Source: Bacillota bacterium (GTDB taxonomy: Bacteria; Bacillota; Limnochordia; DTU087). Taken from it: a stretch of 43,412 nt of DNA. Below, piece by piece: positions 1 to 7,651 of this stretch. The first letter of the stretch is position 1, and each line of letters starts with the position of its first letter. Both the position numbers and the translations under genes were made by a program. The DNA lies in the NCBI GenBank assembly GCA_012518315.1, contig JAAYSL010000172.1, positions 1 through 43,412 on the forward strand, given 5' to 3'. The notes under the pieces were generated by a model, which did no database searches, was not told where the DNA came from, and saw only the letters and a program-made list of their open reading frames with translations.

Positions 1-433
1 GCCGCTTAACCCAAGTTTCTACATTAGCGACACGACTGGCAAGTGAAGGGGGAAGCCAACCCTCGGGCCTACGTCGATTGGAGAAACGGGGTTTCCGATA
101 ACGTGTTTTACGAGATCGTCTTGCTCGCCTGAGTTGGCGACGGGATAAAAGCGCACCTTGAATCTGTTGCCCGCGGTGGCTCAATTCCGCCGCGAACACA
201 ACTCTACCATTCTTATCATCAGCGATGGCTAGGCCGGTCACTCGGCTGCCCGGGTCAATTTTGAGCCGAAGTGATGAAGGTGCCACATCAGGCACTTCAC
301 GTTTCAGAATAATAGTAAAAGGATATCGACGAAATACTGCCGCCTTACCATCTCGAAGCAGCTGCCTGGCCCTAGCGGGATGACAAGGCTGCAAAGGCCT
401 TTTCTTTGTGTCTAGTACAAATACTTTACTCAT
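1..433 (-). CDS. iscB: IscB RNA-guided endonuclease, N-terminal part (cut by window edge)
   Basis: I translated this frame by hand; it is open from ATG 433 to the window edge (144 codons) and absent from the ORF track. IscB is the HNH/RuvC nuclease of IS200/IS605-like elements, the ancestor type of Cas9, guided by an omega-RNA. Visible parts: an N-terminal PLMP-like domain (VFVLDTKKRPLQPC, then PARARQLLRDGKA and YPFTIIL), RuvC-I LKIDPGSRVTGLAIAD with the metal-binding Asp at residue 60, AELSHRGQQI, and an arginine-rich bridge helix (SRRQLRRARRSRKTRYRK, about 97-114) followed by GWLPPSLASRV. GGAG lies 10 nt before the ATG. The HNH, later RuvC and TAM-interacting parts lie outside the window, so intactness cannot be judged. 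TnpB is unlikely because of the PLMP domain and the RRxRR order. Confidence 0.93.
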   Translation of the reverse strand, partial: MSKVFVLDTKKRPLQPCHPARARQLLRDGKAAVFRRYPFTIILKREVPDVAPSSLRLKIDPGSRVTGLAIADDKNGRVVFAAELSHRGQQIQGALLSRRQLRRARRSRKTRYRKPRFSNRRRPEGWLPPSLASRVANVETWVKR

Positions 434-665
434 AACGAGTCACTCCGTTCGGAGGTAATGTTTGCCTCGCCAATGTTATCGGGTGGTTTTATATGTGACC
501 AGCACTGACCTATACCCTCAGTCTGTTTAGCTGGTCACCGCAGAGTTCGGAGCTGGCACGCACCCCGAAGTGCCTACATATTCACCCATAACGTAGCCCT
601 CGTAGGGCTTAGGCTGGTCAACACGAGCTCTTACAAGCTCACGACTTTAGTCGTGGGTAGTTGAC
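434..665 (-). ncRNA. Candidate omega-RNA scaffold of the IscB element
   Basis: This 232-nt non-coding stretch lies directly upstream of iscB on the same strand, where IscB omega-RNAs are encoded. It is rich in stems: the end hairpin (638-657), an AGCCCT/AGGGCT hairpin near 600, a GC-rich hairpin with a TTCG-containing loop near 565-580, and a long helix pairing 495-503 with 530-538 that encloses a nested ACTGA/TCAGT stem (504-508 with 518-522). The length fits known omega-RNAs of about 200 nt. By analogy, the guide would be the roughly 16 nt just outside the element end (666-681, read on the minus strand). The exact ends are inferred from the shared element end at 28694. Confidence 0.75.
638..665 (-). 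mobile_element. IS200/IS605-type (IscB element) end with hairpin
   Basis: An 8-bp imperfect hairpin (plus strand CTCACGACTTTAGTCGTGGG, loop TTTA) is followed by TAGTTGAC. The same hairpin and the same tail recur at 28667-28694, and similarity stops after GAC in both copies, which sets the element boundary at about 665. Subterminal hairpins of this kind are what Y1 (HUH) TnpA transposases recognise. No tnpA is visible here. Confidence 0.8.
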
Positions 666-680
666 AACTCGCATCTAGAT

Positions 681-721
681 GGGCGCAAGATAGCTATCAC
701 AACGATAGAAAATATGCGCCC
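681..721 (-). terminator. Stem-loop after the kinase operon, possible terminator
   Basis: GGGCGCA (681-687) pairs with TGCGCCC (715-721), with an inner CTATC/GATAG stem. It lies between the FGGY kinase stop (844) and the IscB element end. There is no clear T-run, so a terminator role is only likely. The rest of 722-843 shows nothing recognisable. Confidence 0.4.
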
Positions 722-843
722 CACCTCCCTCCCTGTTGTATGGGGTCATCTCTTCTCGATATTACACTGGTTTTGCTGTGAAACATGAGGATATGTTTAA
801 ATGAGCCCACCAATCCCCCTACTGCGGAACAAAGGCCATCGTG

Positions 844-2367
844 CTAGCCAAGCTCGGCTAGACGGTGCAGCTGACTTTTGAGAGCTATGTAGCTATCAAG
901 ATAAAGCTCGTATAACTCATCATACAAACTTGTATTGGCCTTAGGCTCATACCACTTCCTGATTTGACCCATCTTTCCTAGTGCCTCCCGCCAGTTTGGA
1001 TAGGCACCCACCCCTATTCCTCCTAAGAAGGCTGCCCCAAATACTGTACCATCATCTATACTGGGAACTCCAAGAGGTAACTGGGTAACATCGGCCTTAA
1101 TCTGGCACCATATCTCGCTTTTGGCACCGCCACCGACACTGATCAAATGCGATGGTCTAATCCCTGCTTGAGCAGCCACCTCCAGATTATGCCGGAGGGC
1201 AAACGCAGCACCTTCCATAAGAGCTCTGATTATGTCAGCACGTTTCTTTTCGTAGGAGAGTCCCAAAAAGACTCCCCTTGCCAGAGGATCCCAGATAGGC
1301 GTTCTCTCACCGGCCATATATGGTAGAAATACCAATCCACCGGCACCAGCCGGTGATGTTTCAGCCTCTTGGCTAAGCAGCTCAAAGGGATTTTGTCCAC
1401 CTGTAAGGGGCAGGCCTGCACCCCCAAAAGCCAAGACTTGATCATAAAACCAGCCCAGGACTCCACCACTGACTGTCCCACCAGATAAGTGCCACAGCCC
1501 TTCTATCACATGGCAGCCACTAATTAGCCGCAAGTCTTTATAGGGGCGATCAGTAACAATGGTCATCCCCCCTGCTTGGCCGGCCTGTTCTTGGGTGGCA
1601 CCATGCCAAGTCAACCCAGCTCCAAGACAAGCAGCAGCACAATCCACTCCTCCAGCTACCACCGGGGTACCCGGCAATAGGCCAGTGGCAAGGGCGGCCT
1701 GGGAGGTAACCTCCCCAACTATCACCCCTGATTCGTATACATCGGGAAGCAATCTGTAGTCAACTCCCATGAGCTTGCATGCTTCCGGTGACCAGTTGCG
1801 TTTATCTGTATCAAACACATAGTAACCATAACCCTGGGAGACATCCTGGGTAAATACACCGGTTAGCTTGTATACAATGAAGCTATTTGATTGCAGAAAT
1901 TTATAGGTATCAGCATAGATTTCAGGTTCGTTATTTCTAATCCAAAGCATCTTGGGCACGCAATAGGCAGGATCTATCCTATTGCCACTAAGATGGAGTA
2001 CGTATTCCCCCCCTACCACTTGCTCTAGATGTTGGCACTCCCTAAGTGACCTTCTATCTAGCCATAGCATAGCATGGCGGAGGGGGTTGCCTTGGCGATC
2101 CACAGGCAATGTCGCCCAGCTATGACCCACAACCCCAATAGACGCTACATCCCTGGCACTAAAAGCACCAGCATCTAGGAGCTCTCCGATACACAGGCAA
2201 ACCGCTTGCCACCACCAGTTCCCGTCTTGCTCTGCCTCATAGGCCTTGTCTCGGATGATCTCGTAAGCTTGAGTGGCCGTTCCCAGGGCTTCCCCCGCTA
2301 AGGAAAAAGCGCCCACTTTGCAGCTAGATGTACCGATATCTATTCCTAAAAGGACGTTCTTGGGCAT
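844..2367 (-). CDS. FGGY-family carbohydrate kinase, xylulokinase-like
   Basis: Cytosolic kinase that phosphorylates a sugar (probably a ketose such as xylulose) with ATP. At 507 aa it has the usual FGGY length. The N-terminal phosphate-binding loop GIDIGTSSCKVGAF is at 8-21, GHSWATLPVD at 81-90, and the catalytic-base region VAGGVDCAAACLGAG places Asp at about 242. The C-terminal half carries YMAGERTPIWDP and the ATP-binding VGGGAKSEIW. The closest familiar group is xylulokinase/gluconokinase, but FGGY substrate cannot be settled by eye and no xylose isomerase is in the window. A GAGGTG precedes ATG 2367. It is the second gene of an operon, 47 nt after the dehydrogenase. Confidence 0.88.
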   Translation of the reverse strand: MPKNVLLGIDIGTSSCKVGAFSLAGEALGTATQAYEIIRDKAYEAEQDGNWWWQAVCLCIGELLDAGAFSARDVASIGVVGHSWATLPVDRQGNPLRHAMLWLDRRSLRECQHLEQVVGGEYVLHLSGNRIDPAYCVPKMLWIRNNEPEIYADTYKFLQSNSFIVYKLTGVFTQDVSQGYGYYVFDTDKRNWSPEACKLMGVDYRLLPDVYESGVIVGEVTSQAALATGLLPGTPVVAGGVDCAAACLGAGLTWHGATQEQAGQAGGMTIVTDRPYKDLRLISGCHVIEGLWHLSGGTVSGGVLGWFYDQVLAFGGAGLPLTGGQNPFELLSQEAETSPAGAGGLVFLPYMAGERTPIWDPLARGVFLGLSYEKKRADIIRALMEGAAFALRHNLEVAAQAGIRPSHLISVGGGAKSEIWCQIKADVTQLPLGVPSIDDGTVFGAAFLGGIGVGAYPNWREALGKMGQIRKWYEPKANTSLYDELYELYLDSYIALKSQLHRLAELG

Positions 2368-2414
2368 GTTCCATTGTCACCTCTTCCCTCTTAAGAACAT
2401 AGCCTTCCCTGGGA

Positions 2415-3608
2415 TTATCCCTTAAAGGAATCTAGATATGCCTTCCAATCAAAGACCTTATCGGGGGCATTCTGGCGTTCATCTCGCCGCAGCTCCTCCA
2501 ACAACTCATCAAACTCATCTTCACACACCGGCACTTCGACGGTGCGGCCTCTTATTCCCGAGAGCAACATAGCATTGGCGAGTTCTACAGAGTTAGGTCC
2601 TTCGGTTCCTGGTGCAATCAATGCTTCCTTACCCAAGATGGCATTGATCACGTTTTGCGTGACAAACCTGTGTCCATGGGCCCTAGCCTCCACTGGTATC
2701 TCAATCACCTCAGGGCTAGCAGAATAGAAGCCCTTGTCACTTTGCTCAAGGATCCTCTGCACCGAATCCTCAGTTTTGAAGAAAGTCAGTCGACCACCCT
2801 CTAATACCAGTTTACCATTCTCTGCGGCGATCTCCAATCGATTGGTTCCAGGAGTATCCGCGGTGGTTGTGATAAAGCTAGCTGTAGCACCATTGGCAAG
2901 TTCCATGAGAACTGAGACATCATCCTCTACTGTGATATCATGCCATTTCCCCAAGTATACTAAGGCATTAAGCCGTTTGGGGAGCCCAAAGAACCACTGG
3001 AAAAGATCCAAATTATGAGGGCACTGGTTCATCAAGACCCCACCACCCTCACCGGTCCAATTACCCCGCCAGCCACCGGAATCATAGTAGGCTTGGGTGC
3101 GGAACCAGTTGGTGATGATCCAGCTCACTCGGCGAACCTCACCAAGGGTTCCATCGCTTAACATCTCCTTGATCTTGATATACGTCGGATCTGTTCTCAT
3201 TTGAAACATAGCGGCATAGACAACATTCGAATTGGCATGGGCCGCATTCATCTCCCGAGCTTCCCGCCCGGTGATTGCCACTGGTTTTTCGCAAATCACA
3301 TGAATACCTCGGCGAAAAGCTTCTTTGGCCATCTCTGGATGGAAATAATGGGGCACAGCGATAATAACAGCGTCTACCTTGCCACTGTCCAACATTGCGC
3401 GGTAGTCGGTATACTTGGCTATCTTTTCATCTAGGCGAGTAGCACCAGTTGCATGATCAAAATCCTTAGGAACCTTTAGCTCCTTGAGTTTGGCCGGATC
3501 AATATCACAGATAGCAGTAAGCTCTGCATCTTCCAGTTCGGGAAAATAGCTAAAATGGTGAATACCAATATTCCCGAGCCCAATTAGACCACATCGCACT
3601 TTCTTCAC
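2415..3608 (-). CDS. Gfo/Idh/MocA family NAD(P)-dependent oxidoreductase
   Basis: Sugar or inositol-type dehydrogenase. The N-terminal Rossmann fold has GLGNIG at about 9-14 and a catalytic-region EKP motif (ICEKPVAI, about 107-109), followed by the C-terminal alpha/beta domain (residues after about 130, with GGWRGNWTGEGGGVLMNQCPHNLDLFQW). I chose GTG 3608 because AAAGGAG sits 8 nt upstream; the track's ATG at 3641 would place that ribosome site inside the gene. About 397 aa, normal for the family. First gene of an operon with the FGGY kinase, so the pair probably oxidises or interconverts and then phosphorylates one sugar or polyol. Substrate unknown. Confidence 0.88.
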   Translation of the reverse strand: MKKVRCGLIGLGNIGIHHFSYFPELEDAELTAICDIDPAKLKELKVPKDFDHATGATRLDEKIAKYTDYRAMLDSGKVDAVIIAVPHYFHPEMAKEAFRRGIHVICEKPVAITGREAREMNAAHANSNVVYAAMFQMRTDPTYIKIKEMLSDGTLGEVRRVSWIITNWFRTQAYYDSGGWRGNWTGEGGGVLMNQCPHNLDLFQWFFGLPKRLNALVYLGKWHDITVEDDVSVLMELANGATASFITTTADTPGTNRLEIAAENGKLVLEGGRLTFFKTEDSVQRILEQSDKGFYSASPEVIEIPVEARAHGHRFVTQNVINAILGKEALIAPGTEGPNSVELANAMLLSGIRGRTVEVPVCEDEFDELLEELRRDERQNAPDKVFDWKAYLDSFKG

Positions 3609-3759
3609 GTGTATTTTCTCCTTTCCATAATGCACTCCCACATTTTTAGTCCACTTTGATAATTCTTGTTAAGTAGCGTAGTTCCTTTGTGCCTTAGTCA
3701 GGATGATCCTTAGCCAGAGTCATTACCCATTTCCAACCCATGCTATGCCATTCTTCTTA

Positions 3760-3794
3760 TCAGGCTGTGTTCAGGCCTGACAATATGTTACAAT
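3760..3794 (+). promoter_or_regulatory. Inverted repeat and possible -10 upstream of the SGNH hydrolase
   Basis: TCAGGC (3760-3765) and GCCTGA (3775-3780) form a perfect inverted repeat ahead of TACAAT (3789-3794), which could serve as a -10 box about 50 nt before ATG 3845. No good -35 is present, so an activator site or a hairpin operator is possible. Confidence 0.35.
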
Positions 3795-3844
3795 AGACAC
3801 AGCCTTTGCCAATTGGCTAGACTTGTACTAAGGGGGTATATTAG

Positions 3845-4507
3845 ATGCAGAATCTGCCTTTTCGTCAAGGAGATCGTATCCTTTTTCAAGGAGATAGTGT
3901 AACTGATTGTGGGAGAGACCGGGCCGACAACTATTCACTGGGCACCGGTTATCCGTCCCTTATCGCGGCATATCTTTGGGCCCATTATCCCGAGTTAAAG
4001 CTCACTATCCTCAACAGAGGAGTAAGTGGTGATCGGGTCTATGACCTAGTGGACAGGTGGAAGGCGGACTGCATCCAGCTAGAGCCAGACTGGGTCAGCA
4101 TTTTGGTTGGTGTTAACGATACATGGCGCCGCTATGATAGTGACATTCTCTCACCTATCGCCGAATTCCAGGCAGCTTACCGCCAGCTGCTGGAGCTTAC
4201 CCACAGACATACGAAAGCCCGAGTGGTCTTATGTGACCCGTTTGTACTCAACTACCCCGCTGATCGCCTGGCCTGGAGGGAGGATCTTAACCCTAGGATC
4301 GAGGCGATTCGGCAGTTAGCCGCAGAGTTCTCTGCCATATACATTCCCTTAGATGGGATCATGGCATCAGCCTGTACCAAGGCAGAACCTGCTTTCTGGG
4401 CAGCAGATGGCGTCCATCCTACCTTGGCAGGCCACGGCATTATTGCTAGTGCTTGGTTACGGGCCATCGGGTCTATATCGCAATCTTTTTCCAGCCCCCC
4501 CGATTAA
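3845..4507 (+). CDS. SGNH/GDSL-family hydrolase (acetylesterase-like)
   Basis: Probable serine esterase acting on acyl or acetyl groups, possibly deacetylating plant polysaccharide fragments as related rhamnogalacturonan or xylan acetylesterases do. All four blocks are visible: GDS with nucleophile Ser18, Gly in NRGVSGD (about 59), GVND with Asn91, and DGVH with Asp188 and His191. There is no signal peptide, so it acts in the cytosol on imported oligosaccharides. AAGGGGG lies 9 nt before ATG 3845. Its 3' end overlaps the convergent MATE gene by 35 nt. Substrate is inferred only. Confidence 0.87.
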   Translation: MQNLPFRQGDRILFQGDSVTDCGRDRADNYSLGTGYPSLIAAYLWAHYPELKLTILNRGVSGDRVYDLVDRWKADCIQLEPDWVSILVGVNDTWRRYDSDILSPIAEFQAAYRQLLELTHRHTKARVVLCDPFVLNYPADRLAWREDLNPRIEAIRQLAAEFSAIYIPLDGIMASACTKAEPAFWAADGVHPTLAGHGIIASAWLRAIGSISQSFSSPPD

Positions 4508-5909
4508 ACCTGTGGGAAATAACCAGTGCCCTTGTACACTGATCTAGTGCCATGCCCATCCAGGCACCCAATAGCCCAAGACCCAGCTGTACAGCGAGGA
4601 AGTAACCCACCACCACCCTCACTCCCCAAATCCCGAGGATGGTGGAATACAATGGCCAACGGGTATCCCCGGCACCTCGTAACCCGCCCGACAGGATAAA
4701 CTGGGTGGACTGGGCGGGTTGTACTACACCAATGATCTTTAGCACCATGGCAGTCCGTTGAATCACCTCGGGATCATCGGTATATAGAGCGGCAATGAAG
4801 CGTCCAAAAAAGAACATTGTGGCTGCAATCACGGTGGAGATAATCATTCCGAGGCGACGTGTCTCTAGAGCACTTCTCTCCGCAAGGTTGGGCTGGGCCG
4901 CCCCTAGTCCCTGCCCGACTAGGGTGGTGGCGGCAATGCTAAAAGCCTGCCCCGGCATGAAGGAAAGTGAGAGAATGTTCATCCCTATTTGGTGGGCGGC
5001 AAATACCGATGTACCAAAGCTCGATACAATCCTCACATAGGTTAGCTGCCCACCTCGAAAGACAAACTGTTCGATGGCAGCAGGAAAACCAACACTGAAA
5101 ACACTCCTGAGAATTTCCCAATTAGGACGATATTTACCAGTCAAAGGGATGTGGATTAGAGATCGACCAGTTGTCATGATCACCAGGAAGAAGATACAGG
5201 CAACAACAGATGATAGGCTGGTAGCTATAGCTGCCCCTGCTATCTCAAGCCGTGGAAACCCCCAGTGTCCGTAGATAAGTAAGTAATTGCCCAGCACGTT
5301 GACGAAATTGGCGGTTAGGTTCACCACCATCGGTATGCGGGTATCCCCCGCCCCCCGCAACACTGAAGAACACACCATGCCCACCGTCTGGAAGGGAATC
5401 CCCAGACAGACGATCTGCATATATGTAATCCCCAGTGGGAGCACATCTGCCTCCGCGCCCATCGCGACCATCACCCAAGGGGTGATGAGATATCCCAAGA
5501 CACCGACTAGGGCCCCAAGCAGGATGGTCACGATTAGGCTTTGTTTGGCAGTGGCATTGGCATCCTTCTTCATTCCTGCCCCAACGAACCGGGCTACCAA
5601 GGCAGTTGTTCCTACGTTTAGGGCTTGAAATATCCCAATGGCAAAGAAAATCGGTTGATTGGAAAGCCCCACAGCCGCTATGGCCGGAGGCCCAAGCCTT
5701 CCCACCATAATCATGTCTGCCACACCCACGAAACTCACTAATACCATTTCTGTCAAGGCCGGTGCCGCAAGATCCACTACCTGTTTGCGAATCTCTGTTA
5801 CGGACACCTGGCTGTCGCTTTCGACTACCATATCAGGAGCTGACTTTCCATAGGTAAGTTCATTGGCTTCTGACGACCCTTTCTTCGGCATAGTCGGCGA
5901 ATGCTTCAC
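4473..5909 (-). CDS. MATE-family multidrug/metabolite exporter
   Basis: Integral inner-membrane antiporter that exports small organic molecules with Na+ or H+. About 12 hydrophobic helices form the two homologous six-helix halves of the family. The first half starts at LAAPALTEMVLVSFVGVADMIMVGRLGP, and each half carries a GAGDTR motif (SVLRGAGDTRIP and GGLRGAGDTRWP). I chose GTG 5909 because GAAAGGAG sits 7 nt upstream; the track's ATG at 5933 has no ribosome site and adds a poor N-terminus. About 478 aa, normal. It resembles the NorM/DinF type; substrate unknown. It stands alone between convergent and divergent neighbours. Confidence 0.9.
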   Translation of the reverse strand: MKHSPTMPKKGSSEANELTYGKSAPDMVVESDSQVSVTEIRKQVVDLAAPALTEMVLVSFVGVADMIMVGRLGPPAIAAVGLSNQPIFFAIGIFQALNVGTTALVARFVGAGMKKDANATAKQSLIVTILLGALVGVLGYLITPWVMVAMGAEADVLPLGITYMQIVCLGIPFQTVGMVCSSVLRGAGDTRIPMVVNLTANFVNVLGNYLLIYGHWGFPRLEIAGAAIATSLSSVVACIFFLVIMTTGRSLIHIPLTGKYRPNWEILRSVFSVGFPAAIEQFVFRGGQLTYVRIVSSFGTSVFAAHQIGMNILSLSFMPGQAFSIAATTLVGQGLGAAQPNLAERSALETRRLGMIISTVIAATMFFFGRFIAALYTDDPEVIQRTAMVLKIIGVVQPAQSTQFILSGGLRGAGDTRWPLYSTILGIWGVRVVVGYFLAVQLGLGLLGAWMGMALDQCTRALVISHRFNRGGWKKIAI

Positions 5910-6233
5910 GGCTATGCTCCTTTCATTAGACAAGTCAAGGCTGTGTTCAATAACCTAAGGCCAACTAAGGTTACATATATACTTCCGGCATCTTAGTCAA
6001 TTCTTCATACAATGAGGATCTCCTTGACACTTTCTTACAGGATCTCCCAGACGCTCTCATAATGGATAGTGTCAGAATAGCGACTGAAACGATGCAAAGA
6101 CATGAGGTGATGGGCTAGCCACACACGAAACCTTTCGGGCAGGAATCCCCAACCGAATATGGAAATCTATTAGTTAGAGTCTATCAAACTAGCCTACTTA
6201 GGTTTGGCTAATCGCAAGGGAGGAGACCAGTAC
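5910..6233. other. Divergent intergenic region, MATE / AllA-like cupin
   Basis: This 324-nt gap separates two divergent genes and should hold both promoters. A possible minus-strand promoter for the MATE gene has TTGACT (5995-6000) and TATGTA (5972-5977), spaced 17 nt. On the plus strand a TTGACA occurs near 6025 but lacks a matching -10. No ORF or RNA gene is recognisable. Confidence 0.4.
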
Positions 6234-6719
6234 ATGCTCAAGGTAGAGGAACTAACTGTCACGGCCTTTGCACCTTTTGGCCGCTTCTTGAACCCCCAGG
6301 ATTGTGGAGACCCGGCTGGCAGCAAAGAAGACCCCGTTAGGTTCTATCCGGATCGAGTCTTGCAGCAGTTTTCTGCGTCCAACTATGTAGCCTTTAACCC
6401 ACTAATCATCGAGCCCCGCCCCTTCGTCATTACCCTAGCTGAGATTCATGAGCGAACAGAGGAAGTCTTCGGTGGTTTTACCAAAGATGTCTGTTTTCAT
6501 GTGGGCCCTGCCGGTGATTGCACACCACCAGTAGAGGAATTCCGAGTGTTTCGCTTGCCGGCAGGCTGGTGGGCAAGGATTAAGCGAGGAGTCTGGCACC
6601 ATGGACCTTTCGTGATGGGAGAAGAGACGACAGTAGGGATGGTAGTTCTCCCACCCCACACATATACCAATGACTGCTATGTAGTAGAGCTAGATGAAGC
6701 AATCAAGATCAAACTCTAG
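6234..6719 (+). CDS. Ureidoglycolate lyase (AllA)-like cupin protein
   Basis: A 161-aa single-domain cupin resembling the AllA family: the N-terminal LTVTAFAPFGRFL matches the family's AFAPFG start, and ARIKRGVWHHGPFV resembles its GVWHHP core, followed by the terminal NDCYVVEL strand. AllA releases glyoxylate from ureidoglycolate, but no allantoin or purine genes are near, so this may be a paralogue acting on a sugar acid or similar. I chose ATG 6234, which has GGGAGGAG 8 nt upstream, rather than the track's TTG at 6204. Single-gene unit ended by the terminator at 6769. Confidence 0.65.
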   Translation: MLKVEELTVTAFAPFGRFLNPQDCGDPAGSKEDPVRFYPDRVLQQFSASNYVAFNPLIIEPRPFVITLAEIHERTEEVFGGFTKDVCFHVGPAGDCTPPVEEFRVFRLPAGWWARIKRGVWHHGPFVMGEETTVGMVVLPPHTYTNDCYVVELDEAIKIKL

Positions 6720-6768
6720 CAAACTCTAGCACTTGGTCTTGGTCTGTCGGCGCTCTAGGCCCCATAAG

Positions 6769-6790
6769 GGCGGGTCAAACCCGCCTTTTT
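6769..6790 (+). terminator. Rho-independent terminator
   Basis: GGCGGGT and ACCCGCC form a perfect 7-bp stem with loop CAA followed by TTTTT; an outer GCCCC/GGGGC pair could extend it. It ends the AllA-like transcript and faces the convergent gene at 6804. Confidence 0.9.
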
Positions 6791-6803
6791 GGGGCTTCTA
6801 GAT

Positions 6804-7562
6804 CTAATTTCGATCTAGCAGCACCTGGATAGATGGCCGCAATCCCTCCCAAAGCTTAGCAAAGGAGATGGTAAACTCAGGAATACCTGAGGAGTAAGGG
6901 GCTACCTCATAGAGGCCATAGTAGATGACAATACCCTCTGGCGTAAGACAAAAATCATGATCTTGGGTGATCTTTTGATCTCGCCAGTCTTCCTCGAAAT
7001 AGTCCATGGGCTTTGCCTCTATCTGGCGGACTACTTCATCCTCAATGACCTGGCAGTAATCATACCCTGCTACAAAAAGATCGGCAAGGATAAGGTCTTT
7101 GCCTGTAGATAAATCTACATTGGTGCTCTTATGGTAAGAAAACCCATGGGCTCCCCCGGTATAGCGATAGTACACTGTGGAAATGCTTACCAGACTTTCA
7201 TCGAGATACGCAACCCGGTAGTCAACTCCCACCTGGAAGGGTAGCCAGTGAGCTAGCTCCTCTTCAAATTCTTTGGAAAAGTCCTGAGCTGCATCTTTGA
7301 TTTCATCTACAAATCCAGTGGTCTCTTCACTCCACCGCTCATTTAGCTTCTCCTGGAGATCTGGATTGCCCAGGCCCCGAAGCACCGGTATGTTCACTTC
7401 TCCTTGGATTAGATCTGTCTCGTAGGCTATCGTTTCGGTGTCCATCGATAGCTGGGGCCTTGCTTGTATAGCCTTTCCCCACCCTGCGGAAGGAAGCGCC
7501 GCAAGTAAGAGCAATGACACCACAAGGCCAAATAACCTTGACTTCCGTCCACCTATATTCAC
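6804..7562 (-). CDS. Secreted DUF3298/RsiV-like protein
   Basis: Exported protein of about 252 aa with a signal peptide (RLFGLVVSLLLLAALPSAGWG). The rest matches the DUF4163+DUF3298 layout seen in the extracellular part of RsiV: an N-terminal strand-helix domain, the YRYTGGAHGFSYHKSTNVDLSTGK segment typical of DUF3298, and a C-terminal domain with LTPEGIVIYYGLYEVAPYSSG. Unlike RsiV it has no cytosolic anti-sigma part and no sigma-factor neighbour, so lysozyme sensing is not implied. I chose GTG 7562 (GGAGGTG 5 nt upstream); the track's TTG at 7565 would be too close to the ribosome site. Function unknown. Confidence 0.75.
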   Translation of the reverse strand: MNIGGRKSRLFGLVVSLLLLAALPSAGWGKAIQARPQLSMDTETIAYETDLIQGEVNIPVLRGLGNPDLQEKLNERWSEETTGFVDEIKDAAQDFSKEFEEELAHWLPFQVGVDYRVAYLDESLVSISTVYYRYTGGAHGFSYHKSTNVDLSTGKDLILADLFVAGYDYCQVIEDEVVRQIEAKPMDYFEEDWRDQKITQDHDFCLTPEGIVIYYGLYEVAPYSSGIPEFTISFAKLWEGLRPSIQVLLDRN

Positions 7563-7585
7563 CAAAACACCTCCCCCATGGTATA

Positions 7586-7609
7586 AGAGGGCCCACCCTT
7601 GAGCCCTCT
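7586..7609. terminator. Stem-loop between genes, possible terminator
   Basis: AGAGGGC (7586-7592) pairs with GCCCTCT (7603-7609). It lies after the stop of the 7652-9034 gene on the minus strand but is not followed by a T-run. Confidence 0.4.
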
Positions 7610-7651
7610 ACTGTTATTCTACCTTAAGTATGCATCAATGCAATCAGTTCT

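Noticed and set aside
1-433. TnpB in place of IscB
   Set aside because: The PLMP-like N-terminal domain, early RuvC-I and following Arg-rich helix are IscB features; TnpB has its RuvC in the C-terminal half.
5287-5628. 113-aa plus-strand ORF inside the MATE gene
   Set aside because: Low-complexity antisense frame within a conserved transporter; no start signal or recognisable motif.
6804-7562. Calling this RsiV anti-sigma factor
   Set aside because: Only the extracellular DUF3298-type part is present behind a signal peptide; there is no anti-sigma domain and no sigma-factor gene.
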